From assembly GCF_900747795.2 (NCBI RefSeq), contig NC_041401.2:120811722-120875721 (forward strand): a stretch of 64,000 bases of DNA. The letters are read 5' to 3'. Position 1 is the first letter of the stretch. Every line of letters begins with the position of its first letter. The stretch comes from Erpetoichthys calabaricus. Its lineage: Eukaryota; Chordata; Cladistia; Polypteriformes; Polypteridae. The position numbers and the translations under genes were made by a program. This document shows positions 39,286 to 50,929 of this stretch, one piece after another. The notes beneath the pieces are model-generated. The model had not been told where the DNA came from, ran no database searches, and saw only the letters and a program-made list of their open reading frames with translations.

Positions 39286-40677
39286 ATTTCACAGTTTCGT
39301 GCACCTTTTGGGACTCACTGCAGCATTTCATTCGACAAACTCATCCTCCCTTTTTCCTGTTGAAACTTCACTCCCACAACTTTACAGAGCCTTCAAACGC
39401 TTGCGCCCCACTTGTAGAGGTGCAAGCTCCCCACCCCCTGACTGTTTCTCACAGGCAGTTGTGCCGATCTCTCTCTCTCTCGAGTGTAGTAAAGATGTAC
39501 TGGTGAGCAACATTCACATTTTCTCTTTCTGGAGTCAAGCCAGTCTCTGAAAACACTCGCATTCACCCCCAGAGCAGCTGGCTGTGTTCACATCCACTTG
39601 AATTATGTCATTTGTTAGGCTTGCAGACTTCCTCCCACAGGTTGCTTTTCCCCAAATTGTATAATTACAAAGAAACAAAAAATACTGCTTGTACATTTTG
39701 GTTCAAAATGAAGAAAGCTTGTATAGTATGTTAAAGTGAATCAGTTTATTTAGTCTTTTTTACATTTTTGTAATAAAAAATAAATTTTTAGAAAGAATTA
39801 CTGTTAGTGTACAACATTAAGATTCAGCTTGTGCTTTAAAGTGTTTCATATCTTTTATTTGGGACCCTCGGCTGGCGCTTGCATCTGCTGTTGTTGGCAT
39901 CGTGACCTACCCTCAAGGGGTTAACTGAAGTGGACCTTGCCAACTGAAGTTGCATCATAATTACATGATACTGCACAACATACAGTAGTCAAACAAAGAT
40001 AAAAGGTCACAGAAAATGAAGCAGGTTCACCTTTAGATCTTGGTGTGCGGGTAGATTGACACACAAGAAGTAACTGTCTGTCAGGGTGTTTGGGGCAAAG
40101 GGGTTATATTAGGCTTTTGGTTCTTTTGGGGCTACAGGCATAGATCAAGAATGTGAAGAAATGTCACACATTAATTGAGTCCCTCTTTTTTAACTACTTT
40201 GCTTATATTGGCTAGTGGCTTCATTGGCTCAGCTGAGAGTGAAGGTGCAAAAGTTCATTCAAGATGCCTCCAGGATCCAGTGACTGAAGTGAGAAGGAAA
40301 GTGCAACCATAGTCCAGCTTGAAGTCTCTCTCTCTCTCTCGTCTTCTTATTGTTTAAACCATTAAGAAGGGTGGTGTGACCCAAGAACAAGTGCCAGGGA
40401 GCCTACAAGGAGAAAAAGAAAGTTAGAATTTCTACTTGCATGTCTGATGGGCAGTGTGACATGTTAAGAAGGGGAGGATATCTGCTGTTATTTACACACC
40501 AGCATCAATTTAAGAGTGCAGGAAAAGTAAAGCAAAAAAACCAAGTTCTGCTCTGTTACTATTTGAAGATGTTTTGATTTAGTTATATTATGCAACCTAT
40601 AAAGGGAACATACAAGGAAAGAAGGCCATCAAAAGGTAGATGCTTTAAAGATTGATTTTCTGGGTCAGATCATTTTT
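39286..40677. other. vwa1 3' flank and 3' UTR
   Basis: No coding sequence. A minus-strand AATAAA at 39854-39859 is a possible poly(A) signal for vwa1, giving a ~0.8 kb 3' UTR. The evidence is weak. Confidence 0.4.
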
Positions 40678-41012
40678 CTAGCAGTAGATGGTGGCTGTTG
40701 GCCTCCGAGAGGTGCACAGCACTGTACCTGGGTGCAGACGTGTTGTCCTGCAGCGACGGTGAGCTGGACTCTCTTCATACATGGCACTGACGCACACCTG
40801 CACAACGGAGTCAGATTCTGGTCCTTTGAACAAACTGGTACGTGCCGCAGAAGGCAAACTATGGTGGACAGTAGGATGAGCAGGCTGAGGGACACTTGTG
40901 CTTGTCAACCACCGGCATCTCACTTTGTAGCCCTTCACTGGTCCTGGAGCCTCATCCCAATCCACTCGGAGCATCCCCGGACTTATTGGCATGAGACGCA
41001 TTTCTTCAGGCT
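40678..41012 (-). CDS. vwa1: vwa1 exon 5 (FN3-like C-terminus)
   Basis: PEEMRLMPISPGMLRVDWDE, APGPVKGYKVRCRW, then ESDSVVQVCVSAMYEESPAH, resembling a third FN3 domain. A short basic tail ends TIYC and TAG. Acceptor CTTATAG. Confidence 0.9.
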
Positions 41013-44000
41013 CTATAAGACAGACAGACAGACACGTTCCAGATGGCCTGTAGGTGTTGATGGACTGGGTAAAAAGAGAGGATGTCACTCACCATCTTGT
41101 GTGCAAGCTTTAGCTGACAGTGCTCGCTGCTGTCCTGAGTGGTACTGTGCAATGACTGTCACAAGGTATGAAGTGCTGCTTTGCAAATTTTGAAGGACTG
41201 TGGAGTTCTGATTGTGGCTCACAGTGATGGACTGGGCTTCACCACTTGGAAGGGGTCCAAACAGCACCTGGAACTCCTGAACAGAGTCAGGTAAAAGAGG
41301 GGCCCAACTGACCCGGAAACTACTAGGTTTGGAATCAGAAATGAGCAGTTGTGTTGGGCTAACTGCCTCTGTGAGGGAAAGCAAATACTCATTTTACTAT
41401 CTTCACATGATTTTAATGAATGGTACATTGAGCAACAAAAGATGAGACGAAGAAATCTGGTCATGCCTGGACCATACAGTGAGAAAGTCTTACCTTGAAG
41501 AGTGGTAAACTGAACGCTAAGTGATTGGATATGCTCATAGTTGGACTCAGGTATCAGGGTTGCATGGTACTTTGTGCCAGGACTCAAACCAGTCAGCAGT
41601 GCTGAAGTGTCACCACTGTTCAGCTGCAAGGTGAATGCTTGCTGCTGTTGTGTAGAAACTGGACTATACTGTAGGACATAGAAATCAGAGGGTGAAGACA
41701 GCATGTCGGGCCAAATTAGTCGGGCACTGTGTGAAGTTATGTCCACTGCAGAAAGCCGCCGAGTTCGTATGACATCTGTAATCAATAACAGGATGATGTT
41801 TTTGAAAATGTTAAGATTAGTTAGTAGTTGATTTCTCATGACAGCTTTAAATCTAAGCAGTGTGTGGTGATGGTTTGAAATTTCATCAAGCTTACTAATT
41901 TTAGTAAAGTGATAAATGCTTATTAAAATGATAGAAAACCATCTAATACAATAGCATAAACCATTTACTATGTAACGGAGATCACAATACAAGCCTATAC
42001 TAATGTTTTAACCTGTGTACTGAATTTCTGTTACAAAAGAAAAGTAGACCTAAGGCAGAAAATGAGCAATTAATTTTAATATGGACCTTCCTATTCTGTG
42101 TGCCAACTATCTTCAAGAGGTTGCCACCCAAAAGCTGTAATTTGGGTACTTTCATTTCAGTTAAGGCACTCAGAAAAGGTAGCTGTGCAGCCTAATTCTG
42201 ACAAGAGTTTATTCTGCTGTCACACCAGCATCCTCTTCACCGTGTCCAAATGCAGGTGACCTGTCCACATAACATAAAAGTTATATTTGCATGTCATACC
42301 TGTAATTGCATTGCGTAGATCGTCTTCAATGAGCTTAAGGTCATCAACATCCACAAAGTAAAGATGCTTGTCAGTTGGGGGGCTGACCGCAGTTGAAAAC
42401 TCCACAAAGTTCCCCTGTCCAGTAGATACAATCAGAACCACTACACCATCATCCCGCAGAGCAGTCATCGGCCCAGTTACCGATTCGGATGACATGCCAT
42501 CAGTAACCCATACTAGAACCCTTGGTACTCCAGGACGTGATCCGGCACGGTCTTGAAATCCATGATCATGTGCCCATGTTACAGCCTGGCCCGTGTTGGT
42601 GTCACCCCGTGGTTGTTTCATTTCCTTAAGTGCTAGCTGCAGTTCAGCATTGGTGGTGTATTCAGAGAACAGAAACTCTGGAATGGGCTGAGTGCTCACG
42701 TGAAGGACGCTAACCTGTACATCTTTTGATCCAATTGTGTATGGATGCAGCAGTTCACCCAAGAATGTCTTCACCTTATCAAACTCGTAGGATGATACAC
42801 TGCCTGAGGAATCCACTAGGAACATGACGTCACCTTCACAGCAGCCAGCCATCGGCCCTGAGAAAGACATTAAAATAAGGTCATCTGCTAGAACACAACG
42901 GCTGTGTTGAGCCTTCACTGTAAGTGTGTCCCATTTCTATTTATTGGTGCGTGTGACGCCTCCAGAAGGACTACGTTTATTAGCTCTGCCTCTCATCTGC
43001 AGAATTACATCTGCAAAGGTAATGACAAAATATATTACATCTGCTTTGTAGGGGACAGGCCTAAACATACAAAATGCCTACAATCTGAAATATATGGACC
43101 TTGAAACAAATGATAAAAGAGCATGGGGGCTCACCAACTGGAGGTAATATATTCCTGCTCTAGAAATGATTTCACGATGATTTCAGCTGGACCCTCGCCA
43201 GAAGTTATAAACTGCTTGGCTATGGATATTTAATTACAAAGATTGGCATAAGTGAGGCCCTCGTTTAGGGTAACTGTATGACTAATGTATTTCACATACT
43301 GAAATTCAGGTGGTGGGTGCCACTTTGAAGATTCTGGACCCCTCCATTGGGAGGAAAACTAAAACTATACTAGAGATTGTGTGGCACTGGCCAGGTAAAC
43401 CTAAGGTGTTTTAGAAGATAACATGGAAAACCTTGTGGGATTCTGCAGATCTCTAAGTAGGTCAAATCAGAAGACACGTACCATAACAGACAGTGGAATG
43501 CACCTTTATTTTAAGAAAAAAAATGGACTCTTGGCCTAGCACAAGTGAAATCCTGAGCTAGTTTACTTGCTGTGGGTGAAATGCTGTGAGGGATGCACTT
43601 GTGATGAGCTGCAAAGATGGACTCGGGGATAATGAGAAGAATCCAGGCAGAGGTAAGGTAATCCAGATGTGACTGATTACTGGATTGAAAAGAATTAAAC
43701 CCAGGAAATGCTCATTCCTGAAATATACGGCTGTAAATAAATCAGTACTCTGCACTTGCAGAAAATGGCCATTTAGACAAATGAAAGTGGGGCCCTGCAT
43801 CAATAAAAGCAATTGTGCTATAGCCATATATGGGAAACCAGTTTGGAAAATTAGTTACACATCTGAAGATAATGAAAATTGAGCTGGAGACAGTGGACCA
43901 CCTGATCAGAAGCAGACAGGTGGACATAAAGAAACTTAAATAATACAGGACAATGAATGCTAATATGTGTTTAGTGTGTGTGTGTGTGTGTGTTTGTTTG

Positions 44001-44858
44001 TTTGCCCTGCAATGGACTGACACTCTGCCCAGGATAATTTTCCTGCCTTGCACCCTACACCAACAGGGATAGGCTCCAGCTCTCCTGACATGACAGATCA
44101 ATGAGACCCAAGAACTCAAGAAACACTGGGATGCGAGCCTGGACTTGAGACATACAGCTCACCACATTTTCTGCCAATGACTTCCTCTAACAACAGTGGG
44201 GTTTTGATTTCAAAGAAATTGGGGCATCAGGGACACATTGGGGGACTCATTTAAAAGGTTGCCAGACAAAAGGAGACTCTAAACACCCAGTAAGTAATGG
44301 AGGAGAGGCTCCCTAACCAGAGGTAAAGAGATACTGAACTGGGCACAGCTAAGCACAAAGGTGGAGATGATAGAACCATCTCAGGATATGTTGGACTCCC
44401 AGCTTTTAGAGAGACTCAAAATGTAGTAAAGCTAGGTTCTAAATTTACAAATACAAAGGGGGTCCGAAGTTACATTTCTGGGGTAACCAGACCAGACAAA
44501 GGTTTATTCTAAAGAAGTATGGAGAGATTGGGACGGGGGCAGTAACTCATTCCGGCACAGCTGATAAAACCCGATCAAGACGTGCTGGGTATCCGAGCCA
44601 AAAAAAGGCGAGTCAGGCACATCCAGCTCACTCACACGGTAATAAATCTTAACAGGCAGTCAGTCATTTATTTCCAATTCTCTATTTGAGAAATCCACAG
44701 GCATCGCCCCTCTTCCCCAATCGGAGACGTCGCAATCCTCGAACGAACCCCCTCCTCGATTTACCTGGCACAGGTGGGCGCGCCGAGGTCTCAGCGCCCT
44801 CCAGCGACCCGCCGGCGACGACGAGAAGCGTCCAGATTAGCGCAGCAGTCAACGACAT
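40678..44858 (-). CDS. vwa1: von Willebrand factor A domain-containing protein 1 (WARP)
   Basis: Five exons join in frame to 514 residues plus stop; human VWA1 has 445. A signal peptide (MSLTAALIWTLLVVAGG) is followed by one VWA domain with an intact MIDAS (D47-S49-S51, T118, TDG with D151). Then come FN3 domains encoded by exons 3 and 4 (about 218-311 and 312-403), and a further FN3-like segment in exon 5. All introns after exon 1 are phase 1, as in FN3 shuffling. VWA1 is a secreted protein of cartilage, nerve and muscle basement membrane that binds perlecan. The start is ATG 44858; the frame is open further upstream but only via a GTG. It is a neighbour of atad3, as in human. Confidence 0.95.
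41093..41368 (-). CDS. vwa1: vwa1 exon 4 (FN3-2)
   Basis: SKPSSFRVSWAPLLPDSVQE, FQVLFGPLPSGEAQ, LQSSTSYLVTVIAQYHSGQQ, then ALSAKACTQDG, close to mammalian VWA1 FN3-2. Acceptor CCTCACAG, donor GTGAGT. Confidence 0.95.
41494..41775 (-). CDS. vwa1: vwa1 exon 3 (FN3-1)
   Basis: DVIRTRRLSAVDITSHSARL, IWPDMLSSPSDFYVLQYSP, LTGLSPGTKYHATLIPESNY: an FN3 fold in a phase 1-1 exon. Acceptor GATTACAG, donor GTAAGA. Confidence 0.95.
42300..42857 (-). CDS. vwa1: vwa1 exon 2 (VWA domain)
   Basis: A whole VWA domain in one phase 1-1 exon: GDVMFLVDSSGSVSSYEFDK, RPGVPRVLVWVTDGMSS, VVVLIVSTGQGNFVEFSTAV, HLYFVDVDDLKLI. Acceptor TTTCTCAG, donor GTATGA. Confidence 0.97.
42858..44764. other. vwa1 intron 1
   Basis: Non-coding. 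A plus-strand V-SINE 3' fragment lies at about 43975-44110, with a (GT)n tract then CCCTGCAATGGACTGACACT, TTCCTGCCTTGCACCCT and GGATAGGCTCCAGC. Otherwise no recognised element. Confidence 0.5.
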
Positions 44859-45070
44859 GACGCCAAGGCTGGTAGCGACCACTCAAACGAGAATCCATCC
44901 ATCGGGGCTCCGCGGCGCAGCTTAAAACTTCGACAGCCTCCCTATGCGTACTGTTCCCCCCTCCCTCTCTGCTGAACACCCAGGCAGGCCCGCCCCCTTG
45001 AGCACCTGCGTGCCCCTCAGGGTCCCATCGCCTGTCCGCTATCCTCATTACGCGTCCCTGTATACAAGAC
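44690..45070 (-). promoter_or_regulatory. vwa1: CpG-rich vwa1 promoter/first exon
   Basis: Clear rise in CpG and GC content spanning exon 1 and about 200 bp upstream of the ATG. No TATA box noticed; the start site cannot be placed. Confidence 0.5.
44765..44858 (-). CDS. vwa1: vwa1 exon 1 (signal peptide)
   Basis: Residues 1-31 plus one base. Hydrophobic core LTAALIWTLLVVAGG. G at -3 of the ATG. Donor GTAAAT. Lies in a CpG-rich patch. Confidence 0.9.
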
Positions 45071-45959
45071 ACACGGGGACAGTGCGGCGTGTTTGTGTCC
45101 TGCAGACACCTGTAGGCACTTTTCACCTGAAAGACCCCCAGGCGATATAAACTGTTTGGGATGATCGGTCTTGTTGCGCCCCCCACATTAGCTCCGAGGC
45201 ACGCAGGGGTGTCATCTCCAGACTGCCTGCAGGCTGTTTTTTACAGCATGGGGGAAGTCTTCTAGAAAGTTTAAAATAACTCCATGTCCCACCCAAGGGT
45301 GTTCTCTAATGACCTCACCCTCCAGTCTCAGACTAGCCCCAGTTAATCACGTAAATAACTCGCAGCAAATATGAGAGATCTCTGTCCATCACCGACTGCA
45401 GATCCACACTTGGAGGATATCACAGAACTGGCCTTACAAGATAAGGGAGTTCAGCTGGCCTTATAGGAGGCCATTCACACTGTCCACCCCGGCGTCTTGT
45501 AGTGGATGCTCTTGGTCACTCCCACTGGCTACACCAGGTAAAGGTGGGCCCTCTTGTGTGCGCTAGGTGTCCAGTGCCTTGGACAGAGCTGCGGCACAAG
45601 CCTTCTCTGCAACCCTGGGAGGAGTCTCCTATTCAAGCTCTGGAGGGATTCACCGGGCCTTTTGATGCTGCACCTTATTTACTTGGTAGGGCGGGAAGTG
45701 CCCAAGAGCTTCACAATGGAAGCTGTGGTTAAAAATAACAGGGAAATCCTTTGGTCCCAATTAAAGTCAAACATCATCCTGGCCAGCGGGAAGCTAAGAA
45801 CAAGCAGCCTGTTATTCAAAAAGAAGACACTCAACCTGTAATGATCATCTTACAAGGCATTTTATATAGCAAAAAGGGAGGCATTTCATAATAAACAGTG
45901 CATTCACTACATGTCATGGGTGTCCTTAGCAGTGTGATTGAGGAATACTTTTGCTTGTA
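45071..45959. other. No recognised gene
   Basis: Non-coding; no repeat recognised. Confidence 0.45.
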
Positions 45960-46960
45960 AACATTTACATTTATTTGCTTAGCAGACACTTTTATCCAAA
46001 AGAGGTCAACATAATTGAGTAGACATCAGTCTGGAGGGAACAAGTGTTACAGGACAAGAGTATAAAATTGATCATCACAAGTATAGAGCTCAGAACAAAA
46101 TACACGCTAGAAACAATTCCAAGATAATAAAACCTAACAGCTTAGACAGAAATTTATCAAACAAGAAAGTCTCCAAATGCATCTTAAACACATCGAGTCC
46201 AAATTTCAATTGGAAGTGGGCAGCTTTTTCCAACAGGAGCTGCAAATGAAAAGAATCTGGATTGAGATTTGATACCACACAATGGTGACATTTCCAGATG
46301 CCATTCAACAATAGACTTGTGTGGTCTCAAAGGAGCATAGGACCTCAGAAGTGTCTCCTTATATATAGGTGCAGACCCACTGACTACTCTTTAGCCAAGC
46401 ACAAGCTATTTAAACTTTATACGTCAGTCCAGAAAGCCACTGTAGTGATCCAATACACACTAGCTGCAGACCTCCAGAGCTCCACTCCACTGAGGAGGTT
46501 GTCGCTTTATAGCATATGTCATGAAAATACCTGATTACACTATGGTTAAGATTAGGGATGGTCGAGGGGTTATCTGACTCAAGTGAAATAAACCAAGTGA
46601 CAAAAACTTGCAGTCTAATTGGCTGTCAAGCTGAGCTACTGAATCACAGAGTTACGGAAGTCTGCAGCTGGACCCATCTCTTGTGACCTGAAGAGAGGAA
46701 TGAGATGTGCCCGCCTTGGCTGGTTGAACTTTTTAGTCATCTGCAGTGGCTTAGTGACACATGTCAGTGCTCTGGCCAGCAGAGAGCTGCAGTATTTCAG
46801 ACGTGACAAGACCAAAGCCTGGACCAGGAGTTGTGCTGCATATTCTCAGAAATGGTCTGATCTTGTGGATATTGTACAGAGTATGCTGAGTAAATCTAGA
46901 AGACTGATAGTACCTACTGCATCTTCTTGATAGCTTTACAAACCCCTGACTTTTGGATTT
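45960..46960. repeat. Interspersed repeat of unknown class
   Basis: It opens with ACATTTACATTTATTTGCTT and AGCAGACACTTTTATCCAAA, and later has CCAGCAGAGAGCTGCAGTAT, TTTCAGACGTGACAAGACCA and AAGCCTGGACCAGGAG. These phrases recur in many fish genomes. No ORF remains. The class cannot be decided from sequence alone. Confidence 0.5.
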
Positions 46961-47606
46961 ATTTATTTTTATTTGTTTATTGTCATCATGTCTCAACCAG
47001 GTTCTTCTGGTTCAGATTCATGTTTTAAATCTCTTTTGTTAATTTTTGATTCTTTTGTTTTTGTTATTTATGTGTATTGTTCTTTATTTTTGCTTTGGTC
47101 TGTGTATATAAGCTGCCTTTGTTATGTTGCATGTGTTTTGTGGATGGGACCATCTGCTAATCACCTCTGGGAACTGCCCACCGACCTATAAATCTGTGGG
47201 GTCTTCACAATTTCTGGCAGTTTGTTTTGAATGGGTTTTGGTGTCTGTGAATTTTTGTGTGTTTTCAACTGTGCTTTTTGTATTTTTTAAACTTTATTGC
47301 TCTGTCTTTCAACTTCTTTTTGGATACTGTATTGGTACTTTGTTTGCTTTTGGATGCATTTCTGGAGCTTTGCAGCATTACAGAGCATAATTCTTGCAAG
47401 AAATACTGTATATATTTTTAAACATAAAGATTCTGTGTTTGCTCTTGCTACTGGCTGGGTTTCATGCTTTCCACCTCTAGCAGACTTTTCTGGGACTACG
47501 TGCTTTGGAACTCATTAGCACTGGGACTCTCAGTTCATGACAATTATATCTTTTTAAAGTGATTGTGGTTGCTTAAAGTAAAGCTTGACTGGAAATGATA
47601 TTTGGC
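46961..47606. other. No recognised gene
   Basis: T-rich non-coding sequence. No element recognised. Confidence 0.45.
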
Positions 47607-48095
47607 CATACTTGCAGGTCATCCACCTGAAGTTAAGCATGTTAGGGTCCTTCCAGTACTTGGATAGGAGACCAACCAGGAAAAGCTTGAGTTGCTACTG
47701 GAAGAGAGGTTGGTAAGATCAGCAGCAGGGGCTGCTTACCCTGTGATCTGATTGTGGATCCCAATGCCCCAGTGCCGTAAAAATGGAGCCATCCTTCTGA
47801 TGAGACGTAAAATCAAGGTCCTGACTATCTTTAGTCATTAAAGATCCCTGGGCATCCTTCATATAGAGGAGGGTGTATCCTGATGTCATGGCTAAACTGC
47901 CCACCATGGCTTAGTCATTCTGGCCATGTTTCACGCTATTTTACCACCTAATAGCTAATATGGGGTGAGCATACTGGCATAAAAATGGTTGCCATTGCAT
48001 CATCCCGGTGGATCCTGCACATTAGTGGCTCCCTCACTCCCTTTGTAAAGCACTTTGAGTATATGAAACTAAAGATTTATTATTTTTATTATACC
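47607..48095 (+). mobile_element. 5S-rRNA-derived SINE (SINE3-like), copy 2
   Basis: 5S-like head (GAAGTTAAGCATGTTAGGGT, AGTACTTGGATAGGAGACCA). Then the body seen in copy 1 at 5387-5850 (CTGCTTACCCTGTGATCTGA, GTCATTAAAGATCCCTGGGC, GTGAGCATACTGGCATAAAA). It ends AGCACTTTGAGTATATGAAA and an A/T-rich tail. Full-length but diverged. Confidence 0.8.
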
Positions 48096-49195
48096 TATCC
48101 ACTGATCTCCAGCTTACACTTCTTCCTAGATACTTCTTGTTCATTTGAAAACTTCAAATAGGTGGAGGGATAAATAAAATCACATTTACATTAGTGTTGT
48201 CACCTTGTATGTTGTAAAGAGGAGACAAAACAACATCAAAGAGTTGGGGCACCACCCTGGTGACCCCGTATAATTACAAACTTTATGAGCATGAAATACA
48301 TGCAACTAGTCGACTTTTTTTAGATGAGAGCTCAAAATAGAACTAATTTCAAAATGGCAGGAAAAGACGTGTCCAGGAGGGTGGATAACGGAGGTGACGT
48401 CAGTGGTGGAATGGTTGACAATCTTGCGTTCTGCAGAGGGGAGAAGAAAGAAGGCAGTAGATCACAGCACCCACCCCTGGTTTGACTGGTAGTTACTATC
48501 ACCAGAGCCCTTAAGCTGCCTCCCATGCACATGCAAATGGCTGTGTTTTCATTTTAGAGATTATTATTTTTTAAAATTTTAATTATTTATATAATAAAAA
48601 AGGTTTGGTTGCAGATTTTGAAACAGTGAGGCAGCATGATACATGGATGACTGGTCCAAAATGGCTCACTGGGCTAAACCTGTCTCAAATCTCTAAAATC
48701 ATCACAACTGATGGTAGTTTCATTTGCTCCTTGGGCACTGCTGTCTCCACCTAGAAAGCATCTGAGCTTGTGAAATCATTTCCAGCATAATTAGGTGTGA
48801 TTGGTCTATTTTTTTTGAAAACCTATTTTTAATACGTTCATATGCATATTACACATGGCTTAAAATATTGAAAGTCAGGTGCTCATTCTCAAGTTTACTT
48901 GGAAGTCTTAAACTTTTTTTAACTTAGGTTACACCCCAAAAAGGAATGGCAATGGGAAATAGACAGCAGGGGCTGATGGGATACTTGTCTTTAGTTTGAA
49001 AGCAGTGCATATAAGTGCATGAACTGGAGCTTTACTTTCAGATCAATTTTGTACCTCTAGAAGAGAGCGTGTTACTGCTCTAAGAAGAGGATTAAGTGTT
49101 TTCTCTATATATAACAAGCCAGAATAGATTGGCTGTTAAGTGAATAGAGTACAATTAATGATTTTAATTATTGAGATGGATTGTTTTATGTAGTT
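48096..49195. other. No recognised gene
   Basis: AT-rich non-coding sequence without a recognised element. Confidence 0.45.
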
Positions 49196-49199
49196 AGCA

Positions 49200-50260
49200 G
49201 GTGGCATGGGGCTATTAGCTTTGTGAGAAACGAGGGGGATGAGGGGCTTTTTTGTAAAGTAGCATGAGCTGATTAGGTTGTTGGGAGGGAGCATTAGCCA
49301 AAAAGCTTCTTGTGAGGCATTATGGGGTTATAAGGTTACTGTGAGGCACTATGAGGTGACTGATTTATTATGAGGAAGTATGACCTTATCATGTGGCAGC
49401 ATTGCATAGGAACATTTTTGGGGGGTAGAAAGGAATGAAGTATCATAAGGAAGTGTGAGGTTTGCAAAAATCGAGCAAGAAATGAGGGAGCACAGGGTGA
49501 TAACATTGTTGTGAGGAAGCAGGAGTGAACGACATGTTTTAATTGAACTCTAAGGTGAGTCTGCATGGAGAGCTTGACTTATTGTTGGACAGTATCGGAT
49601 TAGGATCTTGTTGCAAGCAGCACTGAGTGATGGTGAGGAGAAAAGACCTCATAATAATGAAGAATGGGGTGCTCAGCTTTCTGTAGGATGACATAGAGTG
49701 AGGTATTGTGTAGCAGCACAGGGTGATGAAATTATAAGCAAGCATGAAGCTTGTTTTAAGTAGTGTGGAATGACGGCCCCTGTGATGAGTCATCTTGGGA
49801 TGAGGAGCACTTTGTGAGTCATCCTGGGTGAGGTGCAGGTTGTGAGTTAAAATGGGGTGTGGAGCTTGTTGTGAGGCAGCACGGATTAATACACCTGTTC
49901 TTATGAAGTATTGAGCTGGTAGGTAACCTTGGACAAGCATTTTTATATGAGAAAGTGTAGTGGGAGCATCTTGTTATAATGTAGCTCATCTTCAGGCTAA
50001 TGGTGTGACTATCCTGCTCTGAGGTAGCATCAGGTAAGGAGCATTTAAAGAGTCATCAAGGGAATGATGAGCTTGTTATGAGGTAGCTTGGGGAGAGGAG
50101 CCTGCTGTGAGGCACCACCGAGTGGCACTTTCATGTAAGCTGGAATGGAGCAGGGAGCTCATTATGAAGCAGTATGGGGTGAAAAGATTTTAGTGAGTCA
50201 GCGTAAATGTTTTGTGAGGCAGCATGGGGAGACGGGCTTGCTGTGAGCCTCCATAGTTTA
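49200..50260. repeat. Decayed minisatellite
   Basis: Diverged ~35-45 bp units around GTTGTGAGGCAGCATGGGGT recur (near 49310, 49340, 49865, 50108, 50213), with GAGGAAG variants between them. The unit also recurs as GTGAGTCATC (near 49786, 49815). No coding sense. Old array. Confidence 0.65.
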
Positions 50261-50925
50261 ATGTGCTTTTCATGCAAAAGTCTATTGAGATAAATTTCAT
50301 TTGGGCTGGCTATGGTCAGCCCCCCATTCTACCTTGTTAGAACATGCTTTATAACCCATAAAGTCACCTGCTGCGGCTCCTGGATCAAGAGCTCTGCTGT
50401 TCAGCTCCACTTACCATGAACGACTGCTCAGGTATGAGAAGAACGTACACCTCAGCTTTCAAAGGCGACCCTGTTGATAGACATTTTGCCAGAGGAATAA
50501 GGGAAGCAGCTGGCTGTTTTCTATCCAGCTGTCACTCACCTCTGGATATTTTCATTTCATTCGCCTTCCAACTTACACAACAGCCACGAGCCCGAGGCGT
50601 CCAACCTGCTATGGGGTATTGTTAACATTATTAGAAGTTTTTCCCTTTCTGTCTTGCTTGTGTGGCAGGAGAAAAAGAAGATGAACCATGATCAGATCAG
50701 CAGAACATTTTGAATCAGTTCTTTTAGATTAAAGCTCATATAAATGAAGAGTGGGGTCTGTGACAAGACTCTTTAATTTCTCTCTCTATTAGGCTTTTCT
50801 GACATAAAAAGGCTGAACCCCAGACTTCTCTTCTTCATCGGGGAGATAGGGTTCAACTTGACAGGTGTCATGTCTATTACATGTGTTCTGAAATATTGAA
50901 TGGCATAGAAACAGATATCAGTGCT
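50261..50925. other. No recognised gene
   Basis: Non-coding. No recognised repeat. Confidence 0.4.
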
Positions 50926-50929
50926 GCTT

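Noticed and set aside
44859-44882. Longer vwa1 N-terminus
   Set aside because: The apparent first codon is GTG. The first ATG is at 44858 and begins a good signal peptide.
47607-47690. 5S rRNA gene
   Set aside because: Only a 5S-like head fused to a SINE body shared with the copy at 5387-5850, and diverged from 5S.
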